NCBI GenBank assembly: GCA_900696465.1
Contig: CAADGE010000022.1
Coordinates: 1 to 64,000 of the forward strand
Direction: 5' to 3'
Source: an uncultured Planctomycetota bacterium
GTDB lineage: Bacteria > Planctomycetota > Phycisphaerae > UBA1845 > UTPLA1
Length of the DNA: 64,000 nucleotides
Shown: positions 62,883 through 64,000 of the stretch, one piece after another
Numbering within the stretch: the stretch's first letter is position 1
Layout: each line of letters starts with the position of its first letter
Made by a program: the position numbers and the translations under genes
Notes under the pieces: generated by a model
Seen by the model: the letters and a program-made list of their open reading frames with translations, nothing else
The model's database searches: none
Told to the model about the DNA's origin: nothing

Positions 62883-63017
62883 AGGGCAATCGTCGTTGCG
62901 ACAGATGCCGCCCATGTAGGCGTAAAGTTGCGGTTCGATGTCCGGCTTGATCAGATTCGCACGATTTTCGGTGGAGAAAATCGCGTGAATCAGCAAACGC
63001 GTCAGGGTTTGAGCCAT
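62877..63017 (-). pseudogene. Truncated Y1 (IS200/REP-associated) transposase
   Basis: Forty-odd N-terminal codons read MAQTLTRLLIHAIFSTENRA then NLIKPDIEPQLYAYMGGICR and DDCPL, a close match in pattern to REP-associated tyrosine transposases (RAYT). The domain normally continues with the HVH metal motif and the catalytic Tyr; both are absent because the sequence runs into the methyltransferase remnant on the other strand. Confidence 0.8.
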
Positions 63018-63098
63018 GCGCCGCGATGGTGAAGGACGGTCGGTCGGTCGTCAAGACGACTCCGTTGGGGTCGCGGGGTAGGGGGGCGATTCCACGCA

Positions 63099-63143
63099 CA
63101 GGGGCGTTGCCCCTGCCTACGCACTGCCAGCCCTTCGGGCTGG
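63099..63143. repeat. Two REP-like hairpins beside the transposase remnant
   Basis: Two perfect 7-bp stem hairpins with 3-base loops lie 11 bases apart: CAGGGGC-gtt-GCCCCTG (63099-63115) and CCAGCCC-ttc-GGGCTGG (63127-63143). Such paired imperfect palindromes are the substrates of Y1 REP-associated transposases. The rest of 63018-63328 holds no convincing gene. Confidence 0.65.
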
Positions 63144-63328
63144 GAGAAGTTGCCACTGATCGCAGCCGGATAGTCATCTTACCTCTTCTTCTCCGTTGGT
63201 TTCTTTTCCGTTGCATCCGCCTTGCAGACGCCCGCCAAGGGCACATGGACTCCACTTGCGTAATGCCCATTCATCTGTTCACAGCAATGCTCCAACTAGA
63301 TGCTCAATGCCGACGTTCACCACAGACG

Positions 63329-64000
63329 TCACGGTAACAACAAATCCACAAACGCCCCCACGTCCCGACCGTCCAGCACGCCGTCGTCGTTCACATCGAA
63401 GCGGCAAAGCTCATCCGGCGTCAACAGCTCCAGCAGCGCACTGACGAATGGCCCGATGTCCGCAGGGTTCACCGCGCCGTTGCCGTCGGTGTCACCGCGC
63501 CTGCACTCGGGCAAGACCGCGCTCCCGATAAGTACCATCCCCCGCGGCTGCGTGATGCCCGACGCGACCGGCAGGACTTCGCCGAACTCCATCGCATCAC
63601 CGTCGCCGTTCAAGTCGCGCACCAGATAGACCGTCCCCGCTGCATCATCGGCCGCGACGTACAGCACACCCGCGGGGCCGGGCGTCATCACCGCCGCCAA
63701 AGCGAGCCCGCCGGCGTAGATCGTCACCTCGCCGAAATCGAGCACGTCGTCGTCGCCCGTCAGATCGTGCAACCGCAGAATCTCCCCGCCGGTCGGCCGC
63801 AGGAGATATGAAAGCAGGTTATCGTGGGAATGCAGATGCGTGCCCGGCGAAAAATTCTCGGCATAGCTGATATTCTCCGCGAAGCTGAAATAGTCGCCGT
63901 CGCCGTCGCGATCGCGCAGGATGCGAACCGGCACGGCCGTGAGGTTCTGCGCCACGAGCAAACGGCCGTCCTGCCGAATGGCGATCGACCGAGGGGCCGT
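63329..64000 (-). CDS. C-terminal part of a secreted protein with dockerin-like pair, 5' end outside the window
   Basis: The frame is open to the right edge of the window, so the N-terminus is missing. The visible 220 residues have beta-propeller-like strands with paired Asp loops (DRDGDGDYFSFAEN, DLNGDGDAMEFGE) and end in a dockerin-like pair (GDTDGNGAVNPADIG and DVNDDGVLDGRDVG). The type is like that of other secreted planctomycete proteins here. Confidence 0.85.
   Translation of the reverse strand, partial: TAPRSIAIRQDGRLLVAQNLTAVPVRILRDRDGDGDYFSFAENISYAENFSPGTHLHSHDNLLSYLLRPTGGEILRLHDLTGDDDVLDFGEVTIYAGGLALAAVMTPGPAGVLYVAADDAAGTVYLVRDLNGDGDAMEFGEVLPVASGITQPRGMVLIGSAVLPECRRGDTDGNGAVNPADIGPFVSALLELLTPDELCRFDVNDDGVLDGRDVGAFVDLLLP

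Overview
The window looks like planctomycete DNA, with a flavour of the Phycisphaerae; this is inferred from gene content. The pointers are several secreted proteins ending in dockerin-like paired calcium loops (GDxNGDGxxDxxD), a TPR-carrying Ser/Thr kinase directly downstream of an ECF sigma factor of the type common in planctomycetes, an SPFH gene followed by an Arc-type DNA-binding gene, and high GC throughout. It divides into an accessory element on the left and a chromosome-like region on the right.

Positions 1 to about 24,600 form an integrated conjugative or mobilizable element whose left end lies outside the window. On the minus strand come a ParE/antitoxin pair, a DNA methyltransferase and two plasmid-type small genes. 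These are followed by a MobF relaxase-helicase (2764-5430) with a small partner gene. A minus-strand block then holds an ECF sigma factor, a Ser/Thr kinase with TPRs and a secreted 14-repeat propeller-like protein, and looks like cargo. After it come a VirB2-like pilin, a tyrosine recombinase, a cluster of unusual regulators (14333-16250), a SprT-like metalloprotease overlapping a divergent sigma-like gene, and an orphan ParB. The last part has a VirD4-type coupling ATPase, a multispanning membrane protein, a J-domain protein and a large serine recombinase. The last codons of the recombinase lie inside the 3' end of a tRNA-Pro(TGG) gene, which marks the right attachment junction. No VirB4, VirB6 or VirB8-10 homologue is visible, so the transfer channel must come from left of the window or from another element.

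From the tRNA rightward the genes are chromosomal: a large secreted Cys-rich modular protein, a purine-type permease, UvrA, a sigma-70 family protein, a P-loop-like protein, a PurL with a duplicated PurS-like N-terminus and a repeat-derived insertion, AccA, SPFH plus Arc, and a beta-oxidation cluster. In that cluster an MNT/HEPN toxin-antitoxin-type pair sits between two acyl-CoA dehydrogenase genes, and the thiolase has its own promoter overlapped by a 16-bp palindrome. Further right are an MBL-fold hydrolase, an MmgE/PrpD protein, two small exported proteins, MtnA, a large GH31 glycosidase, an NAD-dependent reductase and an S9 peptidase.

From 61,430 to 63,150 there is a scar of degraded mobile or defence DNA. 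Two fragments of a DNA methyltransferase flank an intact nuclease-like gene, followed by a truncated Y1 (REP-associated) transposase and two REP-like hairpins. The window ends inside another dockerin-type secreted protein.

The items most worth following are the paralogous N-terminal module shared by two convergent regulators in the element, the serine recombinase-tRNA junction, the MNT/HEPN pair inside the acyl-CoA dehydrogenase operon, and the 8-bp tandem repeat inside purL.
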